Made by a program: the position numbers and the translations under genes. Positions 8,966 through 17,889 of a stretch of DNA of 64,000 bases are shown here, piece after piece. Numbering within the stretch: position 1 is the first letter of the stretch; the number at the start of each line of letters is the position of its first letter. The notes under the pieces are model-generated. The model was not told the DNA's origin, searched no databases, and saw only the letters and a list, made by a program, of their open reading frames with translations. The stretch is from an uncultured Lactobacillus sp. Its GTDB lineage: Bacteria; Bacillota; Bacilli; Lactobacillales; Lactobacillaceae. The stretch is taken from contig CANOGU010000001.1 in NCBI GenBank assembly GCA_947565635.1, positions 1-64,000 of the forward strand, given 5' to 3'.

Positions 8966-10010
8966 ATGAGAGCAGCAGTTTTTGTAGAACGTGGTAAAGT
9001 TGAAGTAAAAGAAGTAGAGAAGCCAAAGATTGATAGAGAAAATTAAGCTATTATTCGAGTGATTCGTGCGAGTGTTTGTGGTTCAGATTTATGGTGGTTT
9101 AGAGGTATTGCCGACCGTGAATCTGGCTCATTGATTGGCCATGAAGCAATTGGTGTAGTTGAAGAAGTTAGCGATGATGTAACAGATATTAAACCAAATG
9201 ACTTTGTCATTGTTCCATTTACTCATGGTTGTGGCCACTGTGTTGCATGTATTAATGGATTTGAAGGCAACTGCTTAAATTCAAAAACCTGGAACAAATG
9301 GTGGCTATCAAGCAGAATATATGAAATATCAACCAGCAAATTCAGGTTTAGTTAAAATTCCTGGAAAGCCGGAAGACTACACTGATGATCAATTGGCATC
9401 CCTTCAAACTTTATCCGATGTAATGGCAACTGGTTATCATGCAGCTTTAAATGCTGAAGTAAAACCTGGTTACACTGTAGCCGTAATTGGGGATGATGCT
9501 GTTGGTCTTGCCGGTGTAACTGGTGCCAAATTATTAGATGCTGAAAAAATTATTCTTTTATCTCACCATGATGATCGTGCACAATTAGGTAGAGAATTTG
9601 GTGCAACTGATATTGTTTCGATGCGAGATGAAAAAGCTATTAAAGATGTGTTAGCCTTAACCAAGGAAAATGCTGGAGCGGATGCAGTGTTAGAATGCGT
9701 TGGTGCAGAAAGTGCTATTGAACAAGCTGGTCAAATTGCTCGTCCTGGTGCTGTGATTGGTAGAGTGGGTGTACCACATGCAGAACCTAAGTCAAACCAA
9801 TTATTCTGGAAGAATGTAGGTTTGCGTGGTGGTATTGCTTCTGCAACTAAACCAGATAAAGAAGTTTTATTATAAGTAGTTCTTGATGGCAAAATTAATC
9901 CAGGTAAGGTATTTACCAAGAGTTTTGATTTAGATCATATTCAAGATGCGTATGAAGCAATGAGTAATCGTGATGCAATTAAGTCGTTGATCATTGTTAA
10001 TGATAAGTAA
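8966..10010 (+). pseudogene. Zinc-dependent medium-chain alcohol dehydrogenase, broken three times
   Basis: The encoded protein would be about 347 residues. Landmarks are the catalytic zinc region (VCGSDLWW, then GHEAIGVVEE), the structural-zinc Cys cluster (HGCGHCVACINGFEGNC), and a Rossmann core with a DDAVGLAG turn in place of the usual glycine-rich one. Three lesions are visible: TAA at 9044-9046, where GAA would restore the frame; one extra A in the run at 9283-9287, shifting the frame; and TAA at 9873-9875. AAAGGA precedes the ATG and a terminator follows, so the gene decayed in place. Separate damage events argue against a single sequencing error. Confidence 0.92.
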
Positions 10011-10016
10011 AATCTC

Positions 10017-10056
10017 AAAAGACAACTTAAACTGTATGTTTAGGTTGTCTTTTTTG
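10017..10056 (+). terminator. Terminator after the broken alcohol dehydrogenase
   Basis: AAAAGACAAC(t)TAAAC stem pairing with GTTTA(g)GTTGTC, then TTTTTT. Confidence 0.85.
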
Positions 10057-10171
10057 CATCTTAGTTATTAATTTTTGCCACTTAGTAATAAGTTATTGAA
10101 AAATATTTGTATGATAGTAAAATTAAAGCAAAATAAAAATAATGAGTGAATAATAAAACGAGGTGGCTGAA

Positions 10172-10918
10172 ATGTTTTTCAATACAAGTGAGAAAACAAA
10201 GAATGAATATGTTAATGAAATTTTAAGTAACGATAGTTTTACTGATTTGAAACTTGATTTAATTGATCTAGACCTAAAAATTAAAGCAGGCGATCATTTT
10301 GAGGTTCACTATCGGGGACCAGTCGATAAAAAGCCAAGTCTAGTCCTTAATGAAAACTTGCTTGAAATTAAAGAACCTAAAGTAGAGCGTAAACCAGGTA
10401 AGTTTTGGAAAAAAGGGATTATTGAAATAAACATAGTTACAGATAAAAATAGAGCAGAATTAGTAATTACTGTTCCAGAAGATCATAAATTACACATGTT
10501 AAATGCTAGTTCAGTAAGTGGCGATACCAGTTTAGAAAACTTAAAATTAGACGCTTTAATGGGGTTTGCAGTAAGCGGTGACCTAGATTTGAAGAATATA
10601 GAAGTTGAAGATACAAAATTAACTACTACATCAGGAGATATTGATTGTACGAATGTAGTAGTAAACAAAGGAAAAGTTAAGTTAATAAGCGGAGACTTCA
10701 AGATGAAAAATAGTGAAGTAGGCGATGAGGTTAAGGTTTCAACTACTTCAGGTGATACTTTGGTTGAAAATACTAAAGTAGCGCAGTATCAACTCTCTAC
10801 TTTAAGTGGAGATAATTCACTTTTTGGAAAAAGTGGTGCAGCTGCCCAAATAGGAGATGAAAACAATAAATCCCGTCTTATTTTGAGTACTTTATCCGGT
10901 GATAATACAGTTAGATAA
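10172..10918 (+). CDS. DUF4097 family beta-strand repeat protein
   Basis: About 248 residues. An N-terminal part of about 95 residues is followed by a right-handed beta-solenoid-like array with S-G-D at regular 20-25-residue intervals (SVSGDT, AVSGDL, TTSGDI, LISGDF, TTSGDT, TLSGDN twice), the mark of DUF4097/LiaG-like proteins. There is no signal peptide and no transmembrane helix. The family often sits in envelope-stress operons, but the role is unproven. GTG at 10163 is in frame, but ATG at 10172 is preferred because CGAGGTGG lies at proper distance before it. Stands alone. Confidence 0.8.
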   Translation: MFFNTSEKTKNEYVNEILSNDSFTDLKLDLIDLDLKIKAGDHFEVHYRGPVDKKPSLVLNENLLEIKEPKVERKPGKFWKKGIIEINIVTDKNRAELVITVPEDHKLHMLNASSVSGDTSLENLKLDALMGFAVSGDLDLKNIEVEDTKLTTTSGDIDCTNVVVNKGKVKLISGDFKMKNSEVGDEVKVSTTSGDTLVENTKVAQYQLSTLSGDNSLFGKSGAAAQIGDENNKSRLILSTLSGDNTVR

Positions 10919-10957
10919 TAAACTTGATTTTTTAACAAGAAAAATATAAAAAAATTG

Positions 10958-10985
10958 TTGACATTTATGATGCTTATATTAAAAT
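10958..10985 (+). promoter_or_regulatory. Promoter for the T-box leader
   Basis: TTGACA (10958-10963), 16 bp, TAAAAT (10980-10985), just upstream of the T-box leader and the carrier gene. Confidence 0.65.
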
Positions 10986-10989
10986 AATT

Positions 10990-11285
10990 ATTAACAAATT
11001 TAATTAATCTGAAAACAAAGAGAAAGAAGAGTAGTTTAGTCTTAATTTACAGCGAGTCTCGTTAGGTGTGAGGAGATAAATTCTAAGGTTAAATGAAAAT
11101 CACTTTCGAGTTCTAATTCTTAATCTTGAGTAAGAAGAAGTTGGAGCACCCATTATAGTGCCAACGTATCGCCAAGTAATTGGCCGCACGTGAAAGGTAT
11201 TGTTAGTGATAACAATATAAATAAAGGGTGGTACCACGCTGAAGCGTCCCTCAATCAAAGTAATTTGGTTGAGGGACTTTTTTGT
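10990..11285 (+). promoter_or_regulatory. T-box riboswitch, probable isoleucine specifier
   Basis: The T-box sequence AGGGTGGTACCACG is at 11225-11238. It is followed by a terminator stem GTCCCTCAA / TTGAGGGAC and T-run (11246-11285). Upstream Stem I sequence contains AGTA, then GAAA-ATC-AC at 11095-11103, which fits the GAA-x-specifier-A pattern with ATC (Ile) as the codon. Uncharged tRNA would favour readthrough into the branched-chain amino acid carrier. The T-box itself is clear; the specifier is my reading of the fold. Confidence 0.88.
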
Positions 11286-11317
11286 ATTCAGATGTTTATT
11301 TTCTGGAGGGAAAGAAT

Positions 11318-12697
11318 ATGATGACAGATTATACATCACGTAAATTAACATGGAAGGACTATCTCGTAGTTGCTTCCTTGCTATTTGGTTTATTCTTTGG
11401 GGCTGGTAACCTAATTTTTCCATTACATTTGGGACAACTTGCTGGAGCAAATTGGGGAACAGCTGCTGTTGGATTTTTAATCACTGGTGTATTACTGCCT
11501 TTATTATCAGTGTTAGCAGTTGCAATTACCCACGCTGATGGGGTTTATGATATTGGAAAGCCTTTAGGTGCAGGATTTGCAGTTGTATTTATGGTTTTAA
11601 TCCATGCTACAATTGGACCTTTATTTGGTACTCCAAGAACAGCCACTGTTTCATTTACAGTCGGAATGGCACCATTTGTTCCTAAGAACATGCAAGGAAC
11701 AGCCTTATTAGTCTTCTCTGCTTTATTCTTTTTAGCAGCCTTTGCATTTTCTTACCATCAAAACAACATCTTGTCTAACGTTGGTAAAGTATTAAATCCA
11801 CTATTTTTATCTCTATTATTTTTAGTATTCGTTGTTGCTTTTGCTCGTCCTTTGGGTAACCCACAAACTGCAGCTGTAACAAGTGCTTACAAGCATGGAG
11901 CATTAGTTAACGGATTCCTAGAAGGCTATAACACAATGGATGCTTTAGCAGGTTTAGCCTTTGGTATTACAGTTGTTACTGCTGTTCGTGGTATGGGACA
12001 AAAAGATGCTAAGAGCGTCTCTAAAGTAGTTGCTAAATCTGGTTTGTTAGCAGTTTTGGCTATCGGCTTTATCTATTTATTGTTAATCTTAATGGGTGCA
12101 ATGTCATTAGGTCGTTTTAAGGTTTCCGATAACGGTGGTGTTGCATTTAACCAAATCGTTAATGTTTATGGCGGTGTATTTGGTCAAGCCTTACTTGCTT
12201 TCTTATTAACTGTTACTTGTTTAACTACTGCTGTTGGATTAGTTGCAGCTTTTGCACAAGACTTCCATAAGCACTTCCCACAAGTCAGCTATCATGCTTG
12301 GTTGGCACTTAGCTGCTTAGCATCATTCTTAGCAGCTAACTTTGGATTAGACACAATCATCGCTTGGTCAACTCCAATGTTGATGTTCTTATACCCATTA
12401 TCAATGGTATTAATCTTATTATCTGTTTTTTCACCATTATTTAAAACAGATGGAGTTGTTTACTTCTTTGTAATCCTATTTACAGTTGTTCCTGCTTTAG
12501 GTGATATGGTAGTTGCTTTTCCAAGCGTTGTAAGTCAAAGCTCATTTGGTTTAGCTGTTGCTTCTCTTAGAAATAATTTGCCATTAGCTAATATGGGACT
12601 TTCATGGCTCGTACCAGCTTTGGTTGGTTTAGTAGTTGGATTAGTTGTTCATTTTGTTAAATCTAAAAAAGTAGCTTCCGTTTTAGAAGAAGATTAA
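11318..12697 (+). CDS. brnQ: Branched-chain amino acid:cation symporter, BrnQ/LIVCS family
   Basis: 459 residues, strongly hydrophobic, about 12 membrane segments. It takes up Leu, Ile and Val with Na+ or H+. The N-terminal FGLFFGAGNLIFPLHLGQLAG region and the later GPLFGTPRTATVSF are family hallmarks. The start at 11318 follows GGAGGG by 7 bp; an upstream in-frame TTG at 11282 lies inside the attenuator T-run and is rejected. The T-box leader links expression to isoleucyl-tRNA charging, which suits an auxotrophic lactobacillus. Confidence 0.95.
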   Translation: MMTDYTSRKLTWKDYLVVASLLFGLFFGAGNLIFPLHLGQLAGANWGTAAVGFLITGVLLPLLSVLAVAITHADGVYDIGKPLGAGFAVVFMVLIHATIGPLFGTPRTATVSFTVGMAPFVPKNMQGTALLVFSALFFLAAFAFSYHQNNILSNVGKVLNPLFLSLLFLVFVVAFARPLGNPQTAAVTSAYKHGALVNGFLEGYNTMDALAGLAFGITVVTAVRGMGQKDAKSVSKVVAKSGLLAVLAIGFIYLLLILMGAMSLGRFKVSDNGGVAFNQIVNVYGGVFGQALLAFLLTVTCLTTAVGLVAAFAQDFHKHFPQVSYHAWLALSCLASFLAANFGLDTIIAWSTPMLMFLYPLSMVLILLSVFSPLFKTDGVVYFFVILFTVVPALGDMVVAFPSVVSQSSFGLAVASLRNNLPLANMGLSWLVPALVGLVVGLVVHFVKSKKVASVLEED

Positions 12698-12702
12698 ATA
12701 TT

Positions 12703-12733
12703 TAGCTCTGCTGAAAATCAGCAGAGCTTTTTT
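12703..12733 (+). terminator. Terminator of brnQ
   Basis: AGCTCTGCTG / CAGCAGAGCT perfect stem, AAAAT loop, six T. Confidence 0.92.
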
Positions 12734-12818
12734 GGAAAATAAATAAAATTGGCTGTTTGTCAAATCTGGTTGATGAATAGTTTGTAAAGAAAGCTAAGCA
12801 ACTAGAAAATAGTTGTTT

Positions 12819-13671
12819 GGCTCTTTTTCTTTGACCAAATTTTCCTCTAGTCTAATTCTAATTAATAAATGTCTAAAATTATTGTATCCGTAAGTGGTAC
12901 GCTCAATCTGCTTCGGTATAATTATGCTTAAAGGTCAGTAGTGTTTGATGCATTTGCTTGCCTACAGTTTGTTTTGAGTTAAGTAAGTGAATAATCTATT
13001 TTTCATTTTTATTTTGAATAGCAGTCATAAAGTCCTGCATAATCCAAGTGGATAATAGTAGTTAAGATCCATGGTCACTGTCTTAACCATTGAGCGAGCC
13101 TTAGGAGTAAACTTATAAAAATAGTGCAGAATATCAGGCTTGAAACGAGTCCTAAGAATTTGAACAACTTTGTGAGTATCACCATCTAGACAAATGAAGT
13201 GAAGCTTTTTGCTTACACCTTTGAACTTACCAAAAGCTAATTGTTTACGTAGATGATCAAAATCATCATAGAACTTAGAAGAGCAGAAAGTATTTTTCGC
13301 TTAGAAGTGTTAGAGATATAGCAGCCTTTATTAATAAGATTAGACTGAGCCATTGAGCTTTTAAGGTAGGCATTACACAAAACGCGCTGCTTTTTAAGTC
13401 TGATAATAACTGGATGGCTAGCATCAGCAGTAATAAAGCGTACGTTAGAAGTATAATGACCAGGTTAGAGGAAAGACAGTAAGGACAATGGGACTGAATA
13501 AGTTCAGCTACATAGAGATTATGATATTTGCCGTTAATATATTTTTTAAAATAATCAGAAAAAATAATATTAGGATCTTCAATATTGAGATGAAATTTAA
13601 TACAATCATTAAGAGAGGACATAGCAAAAACTCCTAGTAAACTTAATTGAATTGGTCGAAGAAGGATTTTA
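12819..13671 (-). mobile_element. Relic of an ISL3-family insertion sequence
   Basis: About 850 bp bounded by imperfect inverted ends: TTCTTTGACCAA (12827-12838) and, on the other strand, TTCTTCGACCAA (13652-13663 read as TTGGTCGAAGAA). Inside is a wrecked ISL3 transposase. Intact members run about 1.4-1.5 kb, so several hundred bases have been lost. The exact ends and any target duplication are unclear. Confidence 0.7.
13000..13622 (-). pseudogene. ISL3 transposase, frameshifted and internally deleted
   Basis: Reading leftward from ATG at 13622 gives an ISL3-like N-terminus (MSSLNDCIKFHLNIEDPNIIF). The frame is then lost, and after a shift HYTSNVRFITADASHPVIIR and SSMAQSNLINKGCYISNTSK appear. 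Further left, FYDDFDHLRKQLAFGKFKGV, LHFICLDGDTHKVVQILRTRF and VKTVTMDLN belong to the DDE-region segments of the same family. The parts are in different frames and a central stretch is missing. The 115-residue open frame at 13275-13622 is a partly out-of-frame translation of this remnant. Confidence 0.85.
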
Positions 13672-13675
13672 AGTT

Positions 13676-13702
13676 AAGAGAGGCTATGGCCTCTTTTTTA
13701 TG
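13676..13702 (+). terminator. Terminator-like hairpin beside the ISL3 relic
   Basis: AGAGGC / GCCTCT stem with T6 on the + strand. No intact rightward gene reads into it, so it may belong to the IS end. On the minus strand it lacks a T-run, so it is a poor terminator for dapF. Confidence 0.4.
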
Positions 13703-13767
13703 CAATAAAAAATTCTGTCGATAGAACACCATAGATATTTATCAACAGGAAAAAGTATAGAACCATT

Positions 13768-14769
13768 TTAGTTTGCGCTGAAATTATTGAAATGGGGCAA
13801 GTTTTGAATGAAATTTTGATAGTCACTTTCTTCTTCAGTAGAAGTTGTATTTATGTTTGAAAAATCACAATTATGTAAGTCAGCTTCACTAATTTCAATT
13901 TGATCAGTGAAGGTAGCATTCCCAATTAATTCGATCCAATAAGTATGATTTTCGTGATGGACAATTGTTTGAACTTTTCCACCCGGATTGTAAACGTCAA
14001 TTGATTGATTAAAGAAGCCTTTCTCCGGATAGGTCAAACAAAATGCCAAAGATGTGGCTGACATTCCAGTTCCGCAGGCATTTGTAAAACCTACTCCGCG
14101 CTCATAGGTACGTACAAATAGCTTATTTTTATCAATGATTTGGACAAAGTTGACATTGACTCCATCTGGGAAGTAAGGATTATCACCGTTTAAATATTCT
14201 CCAACTTCTTTTAAAATATTACTTTCAATTTGATTCTGATCCATAAAACTAATCAAATGGGGGTTGGGAACGGCAATTGAGGTAAAACGTAGACCGGGAT
14301 AAATTTCTGGTAAATATTGGTCAATGATTCGATTGTAACCTAAATTTTGAAAGGGAAGGGAGCTTTTATTAAAAGATACCGGAGAAATCTCGACTGCGAA
14401 GGCTTTTACTCCTTTAGCTAAATTATCATGCTTACGAACACGTAAATTAGCATTCATGGTGTCTACTAAAAAGTTGTCTTGATTATATTTTTCGGATAAA
14501 TAGCGAGCGACAGTTCTTAGTCCATTCCCACACATTGAGGCCTCACTACCATCGGCATTGATAACTCGCATTTGCGCTAAAGCTTGTGGCCGTGTAGGAG
14601 AATTAATTGCTAAAACACCATCGGCTCCATTTAAAATTCCTGATGAGGGATTGGTGATTTTTTTAGTAAATTCAACTAATTCTGTATTTGTAAGAGGAGT
14701 GGAAAGTTCTGTTTGATCTAGAATAAAGAAATGGTTTTGAGAGCCGTGCACTTTATATAAAGTTGACAT
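13768..14769 (-). CDS. dapF: Diaminopimelate epimerase
   Basis: 333 residues. Converts LL- to meso-diaminopimelate, the direct precursor of lysine and of the peptidoglycan cross-linking residue in DAP-type walls. The two catalytic cysteines are in place: C80 in A-S-M-C-G-N-G and C232 in T-N-A-C-G-T-G. It is somewhat longer than the usual 270-280 residues through a C-terminal tail of about 35 residues. It lies 14 bp behind lysC in the same leftward transcript and opposite the lysA operon, completing the pathway. Confidence 0.95.
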   Translation of the reverse strand: MSTLYKVHGSQNHFFILDQTELSTPLTNTELVEFTKKITNPSSGILNGADGVLAINSPTRPQALAQMRVINADGSEASMCGNGLRTVARYLSEKYNQDNFLVDTMNANLRVRKHDNLAKGVKAFAVEISPVSFNKSSLPFQNLGYNRIIDQYLPEIYPGLRFTSIAVPNPHLISFMDQNQIESNILKEVGEYLNGDNPYFPDGVNVNFVQIIDKNKLFVRTYERGVGFTNACGTGMSATSLAFCLTYPEKGFFNQSIDVYNPGGKVQTIVHHENHTYWIELIGNATFTDQIEISEADLHNCDFSNINTTSTEEESDYQNFIQNLPHFNNFSAN

Positions 14770-14783
14770 ATAAAGAATCCTTT

Positions 14784-16136
14784 CTAGAAAAATTGTTTGT
14801 AGATTGTTTTAACTACTTGATCAGCTTCTTCTTTCTTGGTTCCAATCATGATTGAAATTTGTGAAGCGCCTTGGTTGATCATTTGAGGTGAAATATCCTC
14901 TTTATTTAGAGAGGATAAGATTTGTGAACTAATTCCATGTTCATATTTCATTCCTTCGCCGACGATCATAATAATGGCATAATCATCAATCCATTCCAGT
15001 TGATCAGGATTAATTAAAGACTGAATTTCGTTACAAATTAAATCAATTAATTGATCGTTTAAAAACTGGCGATTAAAGATAATTGTGATATCGTCGATCC
15101 CAGAAGGCATATGTTCGTAAGGAATATTATGCTTATAAAGAATTTGTAAGATACGTAAAGTAAAGCCGGCCTCTTTATTAAGCAAATATTTGTGCAAATA
15201 AAGAGCAGAGAAGTGTTTTTGACTAGCTACTCCTGTAATGGGATTAAGAGGCTTAAATCGCTTGTCAGGCACAATCATGGTACCAGGATTGTGAGGATCA
15301 TGAGTGTTTTTGACGTTAATTGGAACTTCTCCTTCAATAGCTGGGATTAAAGCTTCATCATGAAAAACAGAAAATCCTGCATATGACAATTCACGCATTT
15401 CACGGTAAGTCATGGTCTTTATAGATTGGGGATGATGAATGATAACTGGATTAGCTGCGAAGATTCCATTGACGTCAGTAAAGTTTTCATATAGGTCTGC
15501 ATGCAATCCTTTAGCTAAAATTGCCCCAGTGATATCCGAACCTCCTCGAGAAAAAGTGGCGATATGGCCAGAAGGTGTAATACCAAAAAAGCCTGGAAAG
15601 ATGATATGCTCATCAGAATCTATTTTGATTTTATCAAGGTTGAGGTAGGTCTCAGGACTCACAATGGCATCATTCGGTTCACCAGTAACGGTTAACCCAG
15701 CTTCATGAGGATCTAAATATTTAGTTTTAATTCCCTTTTGATTTAAAATCATTGCAATTACTCGTGCATTTAATCGTTCGCCATGAGCTTTAAATGCGGC
15801 AATTAGATAATCATCAGTTGGATAAGAAAATTCGGGTAAAGAAAGTAGAATATCTTTAATTATGTTAAGTTGAGTCTCATCTAATCCAAAAAAATAACCA
15901 ATTTCTTGATAGCGACTATAAATTTCGTCAACTATTTTTGAACAGTTTTGATGATTTAGGACAGTTTTTGCATATTTAATTAAAAGATCTGTAACTTTAA
16001 TATCTGAGCTATTTCTTTTACCAGGAGCTGAGACAACCATCACTTGTCGAGATGGATCAGCTAAAATAATCTCAAGTGCTTGATTCACACTAGTGCCGGT
16101 GGCTAACGAACTGCCACCAAATTTTACTACTCTCAT
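14784..16136 (-). CDS. lysC: Aspartokinase
   Basis: 450 residues. Phosphorylates aspartate, the entry step to the lysine/DAP, threonine and methionine branch. The N-terminal kinase domain opens with V-V-K5-F-G-G-S-S. Sequences around GFFGITPSGHIATFSRGGSD and GFSVFHDEALIPA are typical of the monofunctional enzyme, and two ACT domains fill about 300-450. This is the full-length single-polypeptide type rather than the alpha/beta internal-start form. The start is preceded by AAAGGAAGT. It heads a two-gene leftward unit with dapF, divergent from the riboswitch-controlled lysA operon. Confidence 0.94.
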   Translation of the reverse strand: MRVVKFGGSSLATGTSVNQALEIILADPSRQVMVVSAPGKRNSSDIKVTDLLIKYAKTVLNHQNCSKIVDEIYSRYQEIGYFFGLDETQLNIIKDILLSLPEFSYPTDDYLIAAFKAHGERLNARVIAMILNQKGIKTKYLDPHEAGLTVTGEPNDAIVSPETYLNLDKIKIDSDEHIIFPGFFGITPSGHIATFSRGGSDITGAILAKGLHADLYENFTDVNGIFAANPVIIHHPQSIKTMTYREMRELSYAGFSVFHDEALIPAIEGEVPINVKNTHDPHNPGTMIVPDKRFKPLNPITGVASQKHFSALYLHKYLLNKEAGFTLRILQILYKHNIPYEHMPSGIDDITIIFNRQFLNDQLIDLICNEIQSLINPDQLEWIDDYAIIMIVGEGMKYEHGISSQILSSLNKEDISPQMINQGASQISIMIGTKKEEADQVVKTIYKQFF

Positions 16137-16260
16137 ATTCAGTACTTCCTTTTAGTTTAATTAAAGCTGCAAGTAAATGAGCTTTAGTTAAAAGATTTTA
16201 ATTGAAGTTTAACATTATTTTTCAAACTTGCAATAAAAATTAAAAAATCATGTAAAACTA

Positions 16261-16289
16261 TTGACTCTGTTTTTAATAAAATATACAAT
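16261..16289 (+). promoter_or_regulatory. Promoter of the lysA operon
   Basis: TTGACT (16261-16266), 17 bp, TACAAT (16284-16289), ending about 10 bp before the L-box begins. Confidence 0.7.
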
Positions 16290-16297
16290 TTAGTCAA

Positions 16298-16535
16298 ATT
16301 CGAAGAGGCGCAACTGACAAAAGTAACAATTAGGAGTTTAGGCAAAACTATGATGAATTGTGAAAGGGGAAGTTGCCGAAGTGATAATATGAGGTCAAGT
16401 ATTATTTGCTGGGATGCAATTTAAGAGATTGTAAACTGTCGCGAAAATTAAAATTCGCGGAGCGCTATCGATCATAAGATTAAAAATAATTTAATCCGTT
16501 GTTTGTTGAGCGCAGACAATGGATTTTTTTATTAG
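16298..16535 (+). promoter_or_regulatory. Lysine riboswitch (L-box)
   Basis: Conserved L-box blocks occur in order: GAAGAGGCGCAAC (16302), GGGGAAGTTGCCGAAG (16366-16381), TTTGCTGGG (about 16407) and a closing helix near ACTGTCGCG. An expression-platform terminator follows at 16493-16531 (AATCC-TTGT stem, T7). In this class lysine binding favours termination, shutting down the whole downstream lysA-to-asd operon when lysine is plentiful. Confidence 0.92.
16493..16531 (+). terminator. Regulated terminator of the L-box
   Basis: AATCCgTTGTtTG pairs with CAgACAAtGGATT, followed by a T-run, 36 bp before lysA. Confidence 0.8.
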
Positions 16536-16566
16536 CGCTTCTATTTTTTAGAAATGCAGGCAAAAT

Positions 16567-17871
16567 ATGAATTCACAAATTACTAATCAGATTAATCAAG
16601 CAGGCCATTTAACTATTGGAGGAGTGGATAGCCTTAAGCTAGCCAAAGAATATGGAACTCCTTTAGTTGTATATGATGTTAGCCAAATTCGTAATCAAAT
16701 TCGTGCTTTTAAAAAGGTGTTTGAAGAAGAACAAGTTAATTATGCAGTGAGTTATGCTAGTAAAGCTTTCGCTTCAATTGCGATATATCAAGTTGCCAAT
16801 GAGGAGGGAGCTTATACCGATGTTGTGTCTGCAGGTGAGCTTTATACAGCTATGAAGGCCAATTTTCCAATGGAGCGGGTTAGTTTTCATGGCAATAATA
16901 AATCAAAAGAAGAGCTTGAAATGGCTGTCAAAAACCACGTTGGCAAGATTATGATTGATAATTTCTATGAAATTGATTTGCTGAGACAGGTTCTTGAAGA
17001 ACAAGATAGTGAGATCAACGTCATGCTTAGAATCACGCCGGGTATTTCAGCTCACACTCATGAATATGATCAAACTGGTCAAGTAGATAGCAAATTTGGT
17101 TTTGATCTAAAGTCTGGTCAAGCCGACAAGGCCTTACAAGAAGTTTTGAAAAATCAAAGAATGCATATGTTAGGAATCCATGCTCATATCGGTTCACAAA
17201 TTTTTGAACTTAATGGTTTTGAAATGGCAGCAGCTAAATTAGTTGATGTCGCAGCATCTTGGAGAAAAAATTATGATTATACAGCTCAAGTAATCAATGT
17301 CGGCGGTGGTTTTGGAATTAAATATGTTCAAGAAGATCATCCTCTAAAGCCAGAAGAATTTGTAAAAGCTATTGTAAAAACAATTAAAGATGAAGCAACT
17401 AAACATAATTTTCCGCTTCCTGAAATTGATATTGAACCTGGTCGCTCCATTGTAGGACCAGCAGGGTACAATCTATACAAAGTAGGAAGCATGAAAGAAA
17501 TTCCCGGCTTAGTTCCTTATGTTGCTGTTGATGGAGGGATGGGAGACAACATTCGGCCAGCTCTTTACCAAGCAAAATATGAAACGGTTTTGGCTAACGA
17601 TCCGCAAAGAAAGGCTAGTCAAGAATTTCATGTGGCTGGTAAATATTGCGAATCTGGCGATATTTTAGCAGATGCTAAGTTACCTTTACTAAAAGCAGGT
17701 GATATTTTGGCAATGCTTGACACTGGTGCTTATGGGTACTCAATGGCTTCAAATTATAATCGTAATCCTCGTCCCGCTGTCGTTTTTGCAGAAGATGGGA
17801 AAGCACAAGTAGTTATTAGAAGAGAATCCTTAGAAGATTTAGTTCATTTAGACCAAGATTACAATATTTAA
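16567..17871 (+). CDS. lysA: Diaminopimelate decarboxylase
   Basis: 434 residues. Last step of lysine synthesis, meso-DAP to lysine plus CO2, PLP-dependent. PLP lysine K66 is in S-Y-A-S-K-A-F; GGGFGIKY holds the PLP phosphate; the EPGRSIVGPAG and CESGDILA segments and the D-T-G-A-Y-G-Y substrate loop are all present. First gene of the operon, 36 bp after the riboswitch terminator; dapD follows after 18 bp. Confidence 0.96.
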   Translation: MNSQITNQINQAGHLTIGGVDSLKLAKEYGTPLVVYDVSQIRNQIRAFKKVFEEEQVNYAVSYASKAFASIAIYQVANEEGAYTDVVSAGELYTAMKANFPMERVSFHGNNKSKEELEMAVKNHVGKIMIDNFYEIDLLRQVLEEQDSEINVMLRITPGISAHTHEYDQTGQVDSKFGFDLKSGQADKALQEVLKNQRMHMLGIHAHIGSQIFELNGFEMAAAKLVDVAASWRKNYDYTAQVINVGGGFGIKYVQEDHPLKPEEFVKAIVKTIKDEATKHNFPLPEIDIEPGRSIVGPAGYNLYKVGSMKEIPGLVPYVAVDGGMGDNIRPALYQAKYETVLANDPQRKASQEFHVAGKYCESGDILADAKLPLLKAGDILAMLDTGAYGYSMASNYNRNPRPAVVFAEDGKAQVVIRRESLEDLVHLDQDYNI

Positions 17872-17889
17872 TGTAGAAAAGAGATAAAA

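Noticed and set aside
11282..11317. Upstream TTG start for the branched-chain amino acid carrier
   Set aside because: It lies in the T-run of the T-box terminator and has no ribosome site; ATG at 11318 has GGAGGG at 7 bp.
11100..11450. 116-residue leftward frame across the T-box
   Set aside because: Antisense to a recognised riboswitch and the carrier start; no family features and no ribosome site.
13275..13622. 115-residue leftward protein
   Set aside because: Only its first part is transposase-like; the rest is an out-of-frame reading of a decayed ISL3 transposase, so it is listed as part of a pseudogene.
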